Shown: in pieces, positions 28,406-38,100 of the stretch
Position numbering within the stretch: position 1 is the stretch's first letter
How the letters are laid out: each line of letters begins with the position of its first letter
DNA from: Bacteroides sp.
GTDB lineage: Bacteria; Bacteroidota; Bacteroidia; Bacteroidales; Bacteroidaceae
DNA: 64,000 nucleotides
Assembly (NCBI GenBank): GCA_017992695.1
Contig: JAGOOC010000001.1
Location: forward strand, 92,289 to 156,288
Direction: 5' to 3'
Translations under genes and position numbers: made by a program
Notes under the pieces: model-generated
What the model saw: only the letters and a program-made list of their open reading frames with translations
Told to the model about the DNA's origin: nothing
The model's database searches: none

Positions 28406-31400
28406 TTAAAATCCGATGTTTAATCCCACTGAGAAATTGTAAGCCCGTGGATAAGCAGAGTAATCAAATCCCGGAGTCAAAGCCGAGTTTCGCACAGATA
28501 CTTCGGGATCGTAGCCCGAATATGAGGTGAAAGTAAGCAGGTTATCACCCGATACAAATACTCTCGCGGACGATAATGTCCATTTCTTTACCAGCATAGC
28601 GGGGAAATTATAACCCAGCGACAAGGTTTTCAAACGAATATAAGAGCCGTCTTCTATCACACGAGATGAAAACACTTTGGGTCCTTGACCACGCACTGCA
28701 GGAATATCACTATAGGGATTATCCGATGTCCAGCGGTTGGCATAGGTAGCAAACATATTGGTATCCTTTCTAGGCTCTCCATTCTCGAACAACAAGCGGT
28801 TGGCATTGATGATGTCATTGCCATAAGACCATTGGAAGAAGACAGACAGGTCAAAGTTCTTATAGGTAAAATTATTGGTGAATCCCCCCGTATGTAGAGG
28901 GTGTCCACGGCCAATAATAGTGCGGTCATCATCGTTTACCGACCCGTCACCATTGATGTCCTTATACTTTGCCGTTCCCGGTTTGATACTACTACGGTCT
29001 CCTCCATTATTGGGCACATTGGCTTTCAGAATATAATCTCCCGACGGTGTCTTATCAAAATCTTCGTATTTGTAAGTACCTTCGTAGACAAAGCCATACA
29101 TCAGACCAACTGGCTGACCCACTTGTGCAATATAAGAAGGAGTCTGATAACCGTTGTCAAAAGAAACAGTGCTCAACAAAGTTTCCTGACCGGCATTCAA
29201 GTCAAGAATCTTTCCACGGTTGAAAGATATATTAAAGTTGGTGTTCCATGTAAACGCTTTGGTTTTGATATTCTGTGTTTCAATTGTCAACTCCAAACCA
29301 CGGTTCTGCATCTTACCAATGTTCTTAAAAGCAGTGGAGAAACCGGTCGTGAACGGAAGGTCGGCATTCAACAACAAGTCGCGAGTTTCCTTATTATAAA
29401 TATCTACCGTCAGGCTAATGCGGTCATTGAAAAAGCCCAAGTCAAGACCCAGATTGGTTTGGGCGGTTGTTTCCCATTTCAAATCGGCATTTGGCAGTGA
29501 ACTAAGGGCATATCCTGGATAGTAACTATTGGCAAAAGGATACTCGGTGGTGACGCTCGAATATAGTTTTGCATAAGCCGCAAAATCAGAGACACGGTTG
29601 TTTCCGGTCAATCCCCAACTCAGTCGAACTTTACCGCTGCTTAACCATCCCGATGCACTTTCGGCAAATGCCTCTCGGTTGAAATTCCAGGCTGCTGATG
29701 CCGAAGGAAAATATCCCCAACGGTTGTTTCCTAAGAATTTAGAAGAACCGTCTGAACGGAAAGAGGCAGTCAGGTAGTACTTCGCATCATAATTATAGTT
29801 TACACGACCTAAATAAGACATTAGTTTAGATTCCGACAAAGCAGATTCGACCCTAATTGGTGTACCCTCATCCATGCCGCTCATACCTAGTGCTTCGTTC
29901 GTGATCTGTTGAACATCCATACGGTAATATTTGCTATAATCGCTCTGGAAAGTGATACCAGCAAGCATATTGAGATTATGCTTCTTCTTGAATGTTTTTA
30001 CATAAGTAAGAATATTTTCATTTAGCCAGGAGCGGTTTTCTTCGGTACGCATCGAAGCATTAACTCCCTCCGAACGGCTCGGATTACCGTAACGTGTTTT
30101 CGAGTTATTAAACGACTCGCTCAATACATTTTTCAAACGATACCCGGCCGAAACTTTCGCTTTCAAACCAGTTAAAATTTTATATTCTACAAAAGCATTG
30201 GCTACTAGGTTATCTTCAATACGCTTCCTATACTCTTCGCGAGAAGAGAGAATGGGGTTGAAGCGATAATCATTGGCCTGATCAACAGCGGGGTCGTACA
30301 AAGAGTTCAATAAGTCAGTGTCATCATAGGTTAGTGGACGATATCCCCATACGCTATACATCAAACTACTGGTAGCACTCGATACCGTGCTCGATGGAGA
30401 GGCCCCATTGGTGATTGCACGCGAGTAGTTGGCATTCATATTGACAGAGAAACGATCACTAATTTTCTGATCCAAACTCATACGACCTTGATAACGCTCA
30501 AAATCAGAATTCATTATGACCCCCTCCTGACTCAGGTAAGAAAGCGAAGTACTATAACGCGTTCCATCCTTACCACCGGTCAGTGATGCATAATGATTCT
30601 GCGTAAGTGCCGTGCGGAAAATTTCATTCTGCCAGTCATAATACGACACATTGCGATAATAATCGAGGTCTCGTACAACCTGATTGTCTCCTTCGCCCAG
30701 CGAACTAAAATAAGTATTATCCATTTCTGCTTTCGTACGCACCTCTGTTTGCAGCTTAACAAATTCGTAGGGATCAAGCATATCCAGTTTATTGGTTATC
30801 TTCTGTACACTGAAGCTACCGTTATAGGTTACTGTTGGTTTGCCGACTACCCCTTTCTTGGTGGTAATAATAACAACTCCATTGGAACCACGTGCACCAT
30901 AGATTGCTGTAGCTGAAGCATCTTTTAAGATATCGAGTGATTCTATATCTGAGGGATTAATAGCAGCAGCGTTGGCATCTTCAACCGGGAAACCATCGAT
31001 AACATAAAGAGGTGCATTCGACTGTGTCAAGGAGTTATTACCACGCACTACAATGTTGAAAGTGGAGCCCGGCATTCCCTCGTTAGACGAAACTTGAACA
31101 CCTGCAACACGTCCGGCCAGGGCCTGATCGAAACTGGCGATAGGAGTTTTCATCATATCGGTAAGGTTTGCCTTTCCGGCAGCACCGGTAAAATCGCGTC
31201 TTTTCACCTCGGTATAACCAGTCGTAATAACAACTTCATCAAGTATCATAGCGTCTTCTTCCAACACAATCTTCACTGATGTTTGGTTTCCAATCTTAAA
31301 TTCTTTTTTTTTATAACCTATAAACGAGGTTGTTAGGATACTCGATTTATCAGGAGCATTAATGGAGAATTTGCCATAAAGGTCGGTAATTGTTCCAACA

Positions 31401-31549
31401 GTAGTGCCTTTAATTGAAACATTCACTCCAGGCATTTCTTCGCCAAAGGCATCAGTAACCACACCGGTTACCTTCACTTGAGATTGGGCAGAGATTCCTG
31501 TACTCAACAAAAGAAGTATCAGTAACCATCTAAACTTTGCTGTTTGCAT
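28406..31549 (-). CDS. SusC/RagA-family TonB-dependent transporter
   Basis: Outer-membrane importer of 1047 residues. A signal peptide (about 1-23) leads into a carboxypeptidase-regulatory-like domain (VTGVVTDAFGEEMPGVNVSI). A TonB box region follows (ILDEVVITTGYTEVKRRDFTG), then the plug with the SusC signature VYVIDGFP-like block (LYVIDGFPVEDANAAAINP), and a 22-strand barrel ending in NFSVGLNIGF with a terminal Phe. It takes up large oligosaccharides with the SusD lid at the expense of TonB energy. There is no STN domain, so it is not an ECF-sigma/anti-sigma type transducer. This agrees with control by the linked hybrid sensor. It is the first gene of the SusC-SusD-SGBP operon and resembles BT3332. 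Confidence 0.97.
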   Translation of the reverse strand: MQTAKFRWLLILLLLSTGISAQSQVKVTGVVTDAFGEEMPGVNVSIKGTTVGTITDLYGKFSINAPDKSSILTTSFIGYKKKEFKIGNQTSVKIVLEEDAMILDEVVITTGYTEVKRRDFTGAAGKANLTDMMKTPIASFDQALAGRVAGVQVSSNEGMPGSTFNIVVRGNNSLTQSNAPLYVIDGFPVEDANAAAINPSDIESLDILKDASATAIYGARGSNGVVIITTKKGVVGKPTVTYNGSFSVQKITNKLDMLDPYEFVKLQTEVRTKAEMDNTYFSSLGEGDNQVVRDLDYYRNVSYYDWQNEIFRTALTQNHYASLTGGKDGTRYSTSLSYLSQEGVIMNSDFERYQGRMSLDQKISDRFSVNMNANYSRAITNGASPSSTVSSATSSLMYSVWGYRPLTYDDTDLLNSLYDPAVDQANDYRFNPILSSREEYRKRIEDNLVANAFVEYKILTGLKAKVSAGYRLKNVLSESFNNSKTRYGNPSRSEGVNASMRTEENRSWLNENILTYVKTFKKKHNLNMLAGITFQSDYSKYYRMDVQQITNEALGMSGMDEGTPIRVESALSESKLMSYLGRVNYNYDAKYYLTASFRSDGSSKFLGNNRWGYFPSASAAWNFNREAFAESASGWLSSGKVRLSWGLTGNNRVSDFAAYAKLYSSVTTEYPFANSYYPGYALSSLPNADLKWETTAQTNLGLDLGFFNDRISLTVDIYNKETRDLLLNADLPFTTGFSTAFKNIGKMQNRGLELTIETQNIKTKAFTWNTNFNISFNRGKILDLNAGQETLLSTVSFDNGYQTPSYIAQVGQPVGLMYGFVYEGTYKYEDFDKTPSGDYILKANVPNNGGDRSSIKPGTAKYKDINGDGSVNDDDRTIIGRGHPLHTGGFTNNFTYKNFDLSVFFQWSYGNDIINANRLLFENGEPRKDTNMFATYANRWTSDNPYSDIPAVRGQGPKVFSSRVIEDGSYIRLKTLSLGYNFPAMLVKKWTLSSARVFVSGDNLLTFTSYSGYDPEVSVRNSALTPGFDYSAYPRAYNFSVGLNIGF

Positions 31550-31603
31550 AAATAATTAGATTTGAAATAACATTTGGGATTCATTAAATAATTAATTCAT
31601 CGA

Positions 31604-31611
31604 CAAAACTA
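31604..31611 (-). promoter_or_regulatory. -7 promoter element TAGTTTTG for SusC operon
   Basis: Exact TAnnTTTG match on the minus strand, 54 bp before the SusC ATG. Confidence 0.6.
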
Positions 31612-31641
31612 CATCTTCTTGATCAGTTAGCTATGATCTTT

Positions 31642-31659
31642 TCATTCAAAAAAAGTTCA
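31642..31659 (-). promoter_or_regulatory. Putative HTCS operator upstream of SusC
   Basis: Read in the gene direction it is TGAACTTTTTTTGAATGA. Its CTTTT block is 39 bp upstream of the -7 box. Three other promoters of the locus (34924, 9380, 24029) carry related sequences at a similar place. Confidence 0.45.
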
Positions 31660-31765
31660 AAATTATCCATTCCATCATTTATAAAGGAACAGAGAGCACT
31701 TAATGATCTAATCGGATATGATAAAGCTGACTATGTTACAGTTCATTTTACGCTCCCAATTAAAT

Positions 31766-32059
31766 TTATTTCTCTTTCTTGACTAGTTTCACATTATCCA
31801 CCTGAATGATCTGATTGGCCGAAAGCCCTTGTATTACCACATAGAAGTCAGATATAATGGAGGCATTTTCACTCAAATCTGTTATCTGCAAGGCATCACC
31901 CACCGATCTTTTACTCGAAATATTATTGATTGTTCGCCCGAAGTCATAGTCAACAGCAACAGTCACCCATGTCTCTATTTTTTTCAACGTTTGCGTAAAA
32001 GATGCTCCGGAGTGCGTTATGTGCTTGTTCGGGTCATAGTCATTGCGTACTTTTCTTTT
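31766..32059 (-). pseudogene. 3' remnant of an unidentified secreted protein
   Basis: The frame is open for about 98 codons from an in-frame TAG at 32060-32062 to the stop at 31766, but it has no convincing start (TTG at 31987 at best), ribosome site or promoter. The peptide (DYDPNKHITHSGASFTQT, then KKIETWVTVAVDYDFG and ending VDNVKLVKKE) looks like the last strands of a carbohydrate-binding beta-sandwich. I read it as the C-terminal end of a decayed gene between the SusC promoter and the PL8 gene. Its parent family is not recognised. The rest of 31612-31765 holds the SusC upstream region and no gene. Confidence 0.5.
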
Positions 32060-32119
32060 CTACCTCTTAAACTCATAAATCACCATTCCTTGTAGATAGA
32101 AAACCCGATGCCTATATGC

Positions 32120-32213
32120 AAAACATGGGGATGTTGTGATATACAACATCCCCATGTTTTGATAAAGAACATCCCCATGTTTTCGATCACAACATCCCCA
32201 TGTTTTGATAGTA
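32120..32213. repeat. Array of four 23-bp-period dyad units (AACAT-N4-ATGTT)
   Basis: Four copies of AACAT-N4-ATGTT begin at 32122, 32145, 32168 and 32191, an exact 23-bp period. The arms are inverted repeats of each other. The centre is GGGG in the first copy and CCCC in the other three, so the first copy is an inversion of the others. Copies 1 and 2 together form a 19-bp perfect hairpin (32119-32137 with 32143-32161, 5-nt loop). Spacers are 9 nt and differ. The array lies 46 bp past the stop of the PL8 gene at 32260. Confidence 0.85.
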
Positions 32214-32259
32214 AGATGTGCAGCACCATAGAGTATGCATTCAATTCATCGAATGAGCG

Positions 32260-34890
32260 TTACAGCTTATCAACCGGAATGGTTACAGGCTTCCCAGACC
32301 ACTCTCCCTGAGGCATATTCACATTGAATGAACGATTACTAATAGTTACCGTAATCTGCTTTAAAGTTGCATTCATTTTCGGATCATTGACCGTTAATAG
32401 GTATTCTTTCCCTGTTTTCTCAAGTAAAACAATAGCAGGCGCAGACGTTTTCATCGTTAGCCCTTTGGCTTGTAGCACCTCACCATCCTGATAAAACACG
32501 GCCTCTACCACACGACTGTCGCTACTTTGTATGGCCTGCACCAAGGTGTCATTACGCAGCACTTCAAACGGCAGCTTTTTCTCTGCAGGAACCCCATCAC
32601 CGGCATAGACCACATACCCATAAGTTGCTTCACGCGGAGCCTTTCCATGGTCGATCCACAAACGCAGAATATCGGCTGTTTCGGGCAGATTCTTCTTACT
32701 TTTATTTGATTCGTTGCGTTTCATCCATTCGTTTGCCTTGCGTTCATAAATGAAATAAGCATTTGCAGTCTGTTCAGGCAGCACGGTGTAAGAAAAACCT
32801 CCTGTTTGAGAGACCCAAATTGGTTTTCCATCTGATAAAAAGGAGTGAGGAACTCCGGTCTCCAACAGTTCAGACACTTTGCCACCTTGATACATACGCA
32901 CCGCTTGAGCCTTCACCGTTTGATCAATCGTGGTATGAATCTCCTCTTCCATCTCCGGAAGCATATGGGTAACTCCCGCCCCTAAGGCCACCAGGTAATC
33001 ATTCAGCATGAAATAGGCTTTATGGGCTTTTACCCCATACAGAAGTGGGTTCTTCTGATCGACAGTTCCTTTGTCGTTTACTCCCTCTTTAGTCGATGCG
33101 TTCATTTTCTCAAAATAGAAGCCTGCTACCGCATGAGACTCACCACGAGTAGCAGCTCCTGCAAAGTTATGTTTGCTGCAGTATCCCCTCCAGTTGGTTA
33201 CAGGGGTAAGTTGCTCCATTCCTTTGCGGGCAGTAACACCGGGCAATGCCATCACATCCCATGCACCGATAATCTGACGATACTCATCTCCACGTTTCTG
33301 GAAAAGGGTTTGTCCATCGGTCGTACAGAAATTATATTCATCGGCAAAGTTAATGGCACTCTCCAGTCCATCGCAACGAACAGAGGCCATATTGACCATC
33401 ATATGATAGTTGGGAGTCTTTTTAATCAAGTCATCGTTATTGAAAAACCAGCGGGTTCCGCTATAATTGCCGGGAGCAAAACCATTCATATCAATCTGAT
33501 TGCTAGCAGCCTCTTTCCGGAGCTGTTTCAACTCTGCTATTTCGGCATCGGTGAATGAGTTTGACCATTCGGTGAGCAGCTTGTTAATCATCGACACATA
33601 CTTAATGGGCTCCGGTTTTTCTTGATAAACCGCTGAGTATCGATCAAGACAAGGTAGCACGTAACCTTTATAGTAATACCAGTTGGCCCCTCTGAAGAAA
33701 GAGAGCAGTGCATCAACATTCTGCTTATTGAGCTTTTGTTCCCAAGGTGAGTTCTTCAGCGAACCCAACAACGTAAGTGCGCTGGATGTTCCGTCGATGG
33801 GGTATCCCCAAACAAGACACTGCATGCCATGTCCCCATCCGGCTCCGTCTGTAGTGAAACCTTCTTGCCAGAATGCATCGTTGTAGGTATGCTGCGACAC
33901 GGTACTCATACACCTTTGTCCCACTTCGGCCAGTACATCGACCATCGGAATGGAGCGATACATAAAGGCACAAGGCAGCAAGGAGCGATAAGCAAGCGCA
34001 TTACCACCAACCCACCACACATGGTTTCGGAAGCGTTCAATATGGGTGATGTTGTTGTCTGTTTCGTCATTACGCAAGGGCTGTGTCCAGCTTTGTAGCG
34101 ATACAGCTTTGAGCATTTCACAAGCTTGCAGAAGGAGCAGGTTGCTATTCTTTCCAGCTTCTACTTCATCCATCTGCTCGAGGAAGCAGAAATAGGTGTT
34201 TACCGTGGCCGTAGGAATGGCAAAGCAAGAGGCATGAAAGCGAGGTCCCGTGTTACTACGACTCAGCTCCATCGTTCCGTAATGAATAATGGCTCGGAGA
34301 AACTGGGGTGTTAAAGCCTCTTGTACGGTTATCTTCCTGTCTCGATAGGCTTCGGCTATCAGCCAAATACGATTGTGGGCTTCGGTCATAAAAAGTCCTA
34401 AATCCTTTTGAGGTCCCGAGTAAGAGAGCTGCACCAGCCCGTTGGCACGATGTTGATTCTCCAACTCAATCATATCGGCAAATTGCCCGCTGTCATTAAG
34501 CTGCTTTATACACGCTTCTAGCGGTAAAGAGGTCTGGAGGGCGCTTTTGCGATAAGCATGCCCGGCATAATGCTGTCTATAGAATTCAATAGACTGTTCC
34601 TTAGCGGGGTTGCTCACCTGTTTTGCTTCGCTGGCGTAACGGCGATAGTTGTCAAAGGCAAACTGCACTTCGGCCGATCCGTCTTTCTTTTCAGAACGTA
34701 TCGAAATCATTACCTCACACGACTGGTCCGCATGCTCAAAGCCTCCCTTTTCATCCATAGTGGCAAAGAACATATGGGGGGTATCTGCTATTTCTGCACA
34801 CACTTGCCTATTTATACCGATTAATGCTAAAAAGCAACAGCAGAAATGAAATCTCATGCTGATGCCCGAACTGATAGACTGTTTTTTCAT
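32260..34890 (-). CDS. PL8 polysaccharide lyase (chondroitin AC/hyaluronate type)
   Basis: Exported lyase of 876 residues from the ATG at 34890 (MKKQSISSG). An ATG 12 bp earlier and one at 34857 are alternatives. Unlike the two ABC-type lyases nearby it lacks the N-terminal jelly roll and starts with the helical toroid. The acid/base pair appears as His and Tyr nine residues apart in GHGMQCLVWGY, the spacing of His225/Tyr234 in chondroitin AC lyase. A RNHVWW block, a later DEYNF block and the conserved WDVMALPGVTA follow before the C-terminal beta-sandwiches (Lyase_8_C, ending PFEVLRNDTLVQ and onward). It degrades chondroitin or hyaluronan by beta-elimination. It is monocistronic with its own promoter and a shared upstream operator-like element. 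Confidence 0.88.
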   Translation of the reverse strand: MKKQSISSGISMRFHFCCCFLALIGINRQVCAEIADTPHMFFATMDEKGGFEHADQSCEVMISIRSEKKDGSAEVQFAFDNYRRYASEAKQVSNPAKEQSIEFYRQHYAGHAYRKSALQTSLPLEACIKQLNDSGQFADMIELENQHRANGLVQLSYSGPQKDLGLFMTEAHNRIWLIAEAYRDRKITVQEALTPQFLRAIIHYGTMELSRSNTGPRFHASCFAIPTATVNTYFCFLEQMDEVEAGKNSNLLLLQACEMLKAVSLQSWTQPLRNDETDNNITHIERFRNHVWWVGGNALAYRSLLPCAFMYRSIPMVDVLAEVGQRCMSTVSQHTYNDAFWQEGFTTDGAGWGHGMQCLVWGYPIDGTSSALTLLGSLKNSPWEQKLNKQNVDALLSFFRGANWYYYKGYVLPCLDRYSAVYQEKPEPIKYVSMINKLLTEWSNSFTDAEIAELKQLRKEAASNQIDMNGFAPGNYSGTRWFFNNDDLIKKTPNYHMMVNMASVRCDGLESAINFADEYNFCTTDGQTLFQKRGDEYRQIIGAWDVMALPGVTARKGMEQLTPVTNWRGYCSKHNFAGAATRGESHAVAGFYFEKMNASTKEGVNDKGTVDQKNPLLYGVKAHKAYFMLNDYLVALGAGVTHMLPEMEEEIHTTIDQTVKAQAVRMYQGGKVSELLETGVPHSFLSDGKPIWVSQTGGFSYTVLPEQTANAYFIYERKANEWMKRNESNKSKKNLPETADILRLWIDHGKAPREATYGYVVYAGDGVPAEKKLPFEVLRNDTLVQAIQSSDSRVVEAVFYQDGEVLQAKGLTMKTSAPAIVLLEKTGKEYLLTVNDPKMNATLKQITVTISNRSFNVNMPQGEWSGKPVTIPVDKL

Positions 34891-34916
34891 ATGTTGAACC
34901 AAGATTTGTTGATCGG

Positions 34917-34924
34917 CAAATATA
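34917..34924 (-). promoter_or_regulatory. -7 promoter element TATATTTG for the AC-type PL8 gene
   Basis: Exact TAnnTTTG match on the minus strand, 26 bp before the chosen ATG at 34890. Confidence 0.6.
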
Positions 34925-34953
34925 ACGATTCCGATTGGCCGAACCGATCAATA

Positions 34954-34971
34954 TGATCCAATAAAAGTGCA
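34954..34971 (-). promoter_or_regulatory. Putative HTCS operator upstream of the AC-type PL8 gene
   Basis: Gene-direction sequence TGCACTTTTATTGGATCA, with CTTTT 38 bp upstream of the -7 box. The match to the SusC promoter extends further upstream: 15 of 17 bases agree between 34964-34980 and 31652-31668. Confidence 0.45.
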
Positions 34972-35076
34972 AAATAATCCTTGGTAGTTGTTGCATACTA
35001 CAATGTATTTTACTTTTTATCTTAGAAGGTATCTTCTTACGATATATAACATTAATCAGCACAACTAAGGAAACTG

Positions 35077-35088
35077 TACAAATTTGTA
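35077..35088. promoter_or_regulatory. 12-bp perfect palindrome upstream of second SusC
   Basis: TACAAATTTGTA lies in the 268-bp AT-rich region before the second SusC gene, 104 bp from its ATG. No exact TAnnTTTG box is present in that region (CTATTTG near 35164 is the closest). The palindrome is a candidate regulator site. Confidence 0.3.
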
Positions 35089-35192
35089 ATACTTACGAAC
35101 GATTGAATAACATAGGGTAAATGACTGATTCATACTTTTACAACGTCTAAAAACACAACTATCTATTTGTTCAACGCTTAAATATCTATTTT

Positions 35193-38100
35193 ATGAAAAA
35201 AGAAACTTGCACCATCGCAAAGCGCTTATGGAGTCTGTTACTGTTTTGCATGTTAGCCCTGCAAATAACTGCTCAGCAGACTAGTACTATCACAGGACTG
35301 GTTCTTGATGCCTCGGGAGAACCGATTATCGGAGCTTCTGTTCTTGTCAAAGGAACATCCAATGGTTCCATCACCGACCTTGATGGTAAATTTACGCTCT
35401 CCAATGTACCGACCAACGGTACAATATCAGTCTCTTATATCGGTTATACTACCCAGGAAATCTCTATCAAAGGCCAGAAGAATTTCTCCGTAAAACTGCT
35501 CGAAGACGCGAAAGCACTCGATGAGGTCGTTGTGGTGGGATATGGCGTGCAACGCAAATCGGACTTGACAGGCGCCGTAGCATCCGTCAAAACGGCCGAT
35601 GCTCTAAAGAGCACCCCTTCCGGTAATGTATCCGATGCTCTACAAGGCCGTATGGCCGGTGTATCCGTACTATCAGGATCGGGCGACCCCAGCAAGGACA
35701 ATACCATCCGCGTACGTGGTATCAACTCCATCACTGCCGAAGGTGGCCCGCTGGTAGTTATCGACGGATTTATCGGTGGCTCGCTGAAATCACTCAACCC
35801 ATCGGATATTCAATCCATCGAAGTGTTGAAAGACGCATCGGCTACAGCTGTATATGGTTCACGCGGCGCCAATGGTGTTATCCTGGTGACTACCCGTACA
35901 CCTAACAAAGACAAACTGACCGTATCATTCAATGGTTTCGTCAACTTCAAAACAGTAGCAAAGTACCCTGACGTACTTTCTCCTTACGAGTTTGCCACTC
36001 TGTCTAACGATTACGGCCGCGAATTCAATGCTTCACAAAACAAACCGGCCAAGGTATACTACGATGATGAGCAGTTGGCTGCTTTCAAAAACGGTACTGC
36101 CGGATTTGATTACGCCAAAGGCATGTTCAATGACCCGGCTTTGGCACACAACTACGAAGTATCTATCGCCGGAGGAGGTGAAAAGACAACCTTCCTGGCT
36201 TCACTTCGCTACGAAGGCAATGAGGGTGTAATCAAAAAGTCGAATAATGACATCTTCACCTACCGACTCAAAGTAGATACCCAAGTACGCAAATGGTTTA
36301 AAGCCGGAATGAACCTATACGGCTACTACAACACGAATAGTGGGCCCCGTATCACACAATATGACGGACTTATCCTACAAGCCATGTACTTCCCGAACAC
36401 AGTGGAGCCGTTCGATAAAAACGGCAATTACAACAACAAGTACCCTATCAGCGGCACAGCCACATACAACCCGATGGGACATATTAACGAAACCGACAAC
36501 AACAACCAAACGTTAAGCAATCGCTTACAGGGTTACCTGGACTTTGCCATCGCCGATGGATTAACTTTCCGCACACAGTTAGGTGTAAGTTTCGACAACA
36601 AACTGGCCACCGATTCACAAAACGAACGCAGCTACAACTATGCAAAAAACAGTCAGACAACGGCTTATGCCCGCAGCGAGTGGAATACAGGCTGGTTGAA
36701 CACAAATACTTTGAGCTACGTGAAAGAGTTTAACGACAATCACCGCATCAATGCGACAGGCGTGTTCGAGCAATCATATAACAATACTTATTGGCATCGC
36801 ACCGATGCTTCCAACCTCTCTTTTGCAGACCGTTTAGGTTCCGATGCTTTGAGTTGGGCTGACCAGTTCAAAGGTTCATCCAATCGCGATATCACGACTC
36901 TTATGTCGGGTATGCTCCGCGTCAACTACGTATTCATGAATCGTTACATGTTGACTGCTTCTATCCGTGCCGATGGTTCTTCACGTCTGGTCGAGAAGTG
37001 GGATTACTTCCCATCGGCTGCTATTGCTTGGGACATCAAGCAGGAAGCTTTCTTGAAGGATGTAGAAACTATTGACCAATTCAAGATCCGTCTCGGATAC
37101 GGTTCGGTAGGTAACCAATCGGTAGCCCCTTATCGCTTCCACTCACAAATGGTTCCTAAACCGAATGCCGATGGTACTACCTCATATTCAGCCGGTCGTC
37201 CCTACTCTCCCAACTTGAAGTGGGAACGCAACGATCAGGTGAATGCCGGCATCGACCTTTCATTCCTTAATGGTCGATTCCGTGCAAGTGCCGATTGGTA
37301 TAATAAAGTTTCGAAAGACATTCTGTTAGAGCTGGCACAACCCGTACACATGGGCTTCCCATCTCTGTTGCAAAATGCCGGCGAAATACGCAATACCGGT
37401 ATTGAACTCACCATAGGGGCAGACCTATTGCAAAACCGCGACTGGAGTTGGCATACCGATATCACTATGGCCCATAACAAGGGTACATTCGAGAATATCC
37501 CCACTCTAGATAGAACACAACAACAAGCCGGTAACTATGAGAACCAACTCTTTAAAATGATTGAAGGCGAAAGGTTGGGAACTTTCTGGGGACATACCTA
37601 CGCGGGCGTATGGCAAGAGGCTGATGTGAACGCTCCGTTCGTTGACGCTAACGGCAAAGACAGCGGAAAGACCAACGGTGCTACATACGGTGTAGCAGCA
37701 GGTAATGCCCGCTATGTGGATCTCAATCTCGACGGAAAAATCAACAATAACGATATGGGTATCATCGGTAACGGACAGCCTGCCTTCAACTGGGGATGGA
37801 GCAATACGTTGAGCTACAAAGACTTCGATTTTTCACTGTTTATTGTAGGTTTCCACGGATTCGACATCTACAATGCGACCGACCAGATTGGTTATAACAC
37901 CGTAGGCGGCCAGAACATGGACAACATCACTCCCAAACGTGACTTCCTGAACCGCTGGACAAAAGACAACACAGATACCGACATTCCGGGCTTCGTATAC
38001 GAAAAGTCTCCTATCAAATCATTCAACAGCCGCTTCGTCGAGAGCGGTAGCTTCGTGAAAGTGAAGAGCATCACATTGGGTTATACATTACCTGCTGCCG

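Noticed and set aside
32120-32213. CRISPR array
   Set aside because: Repeats are 14-18 bp with 5-9 bp spacers, there are only four units with one inverted, and no cas gene is present.
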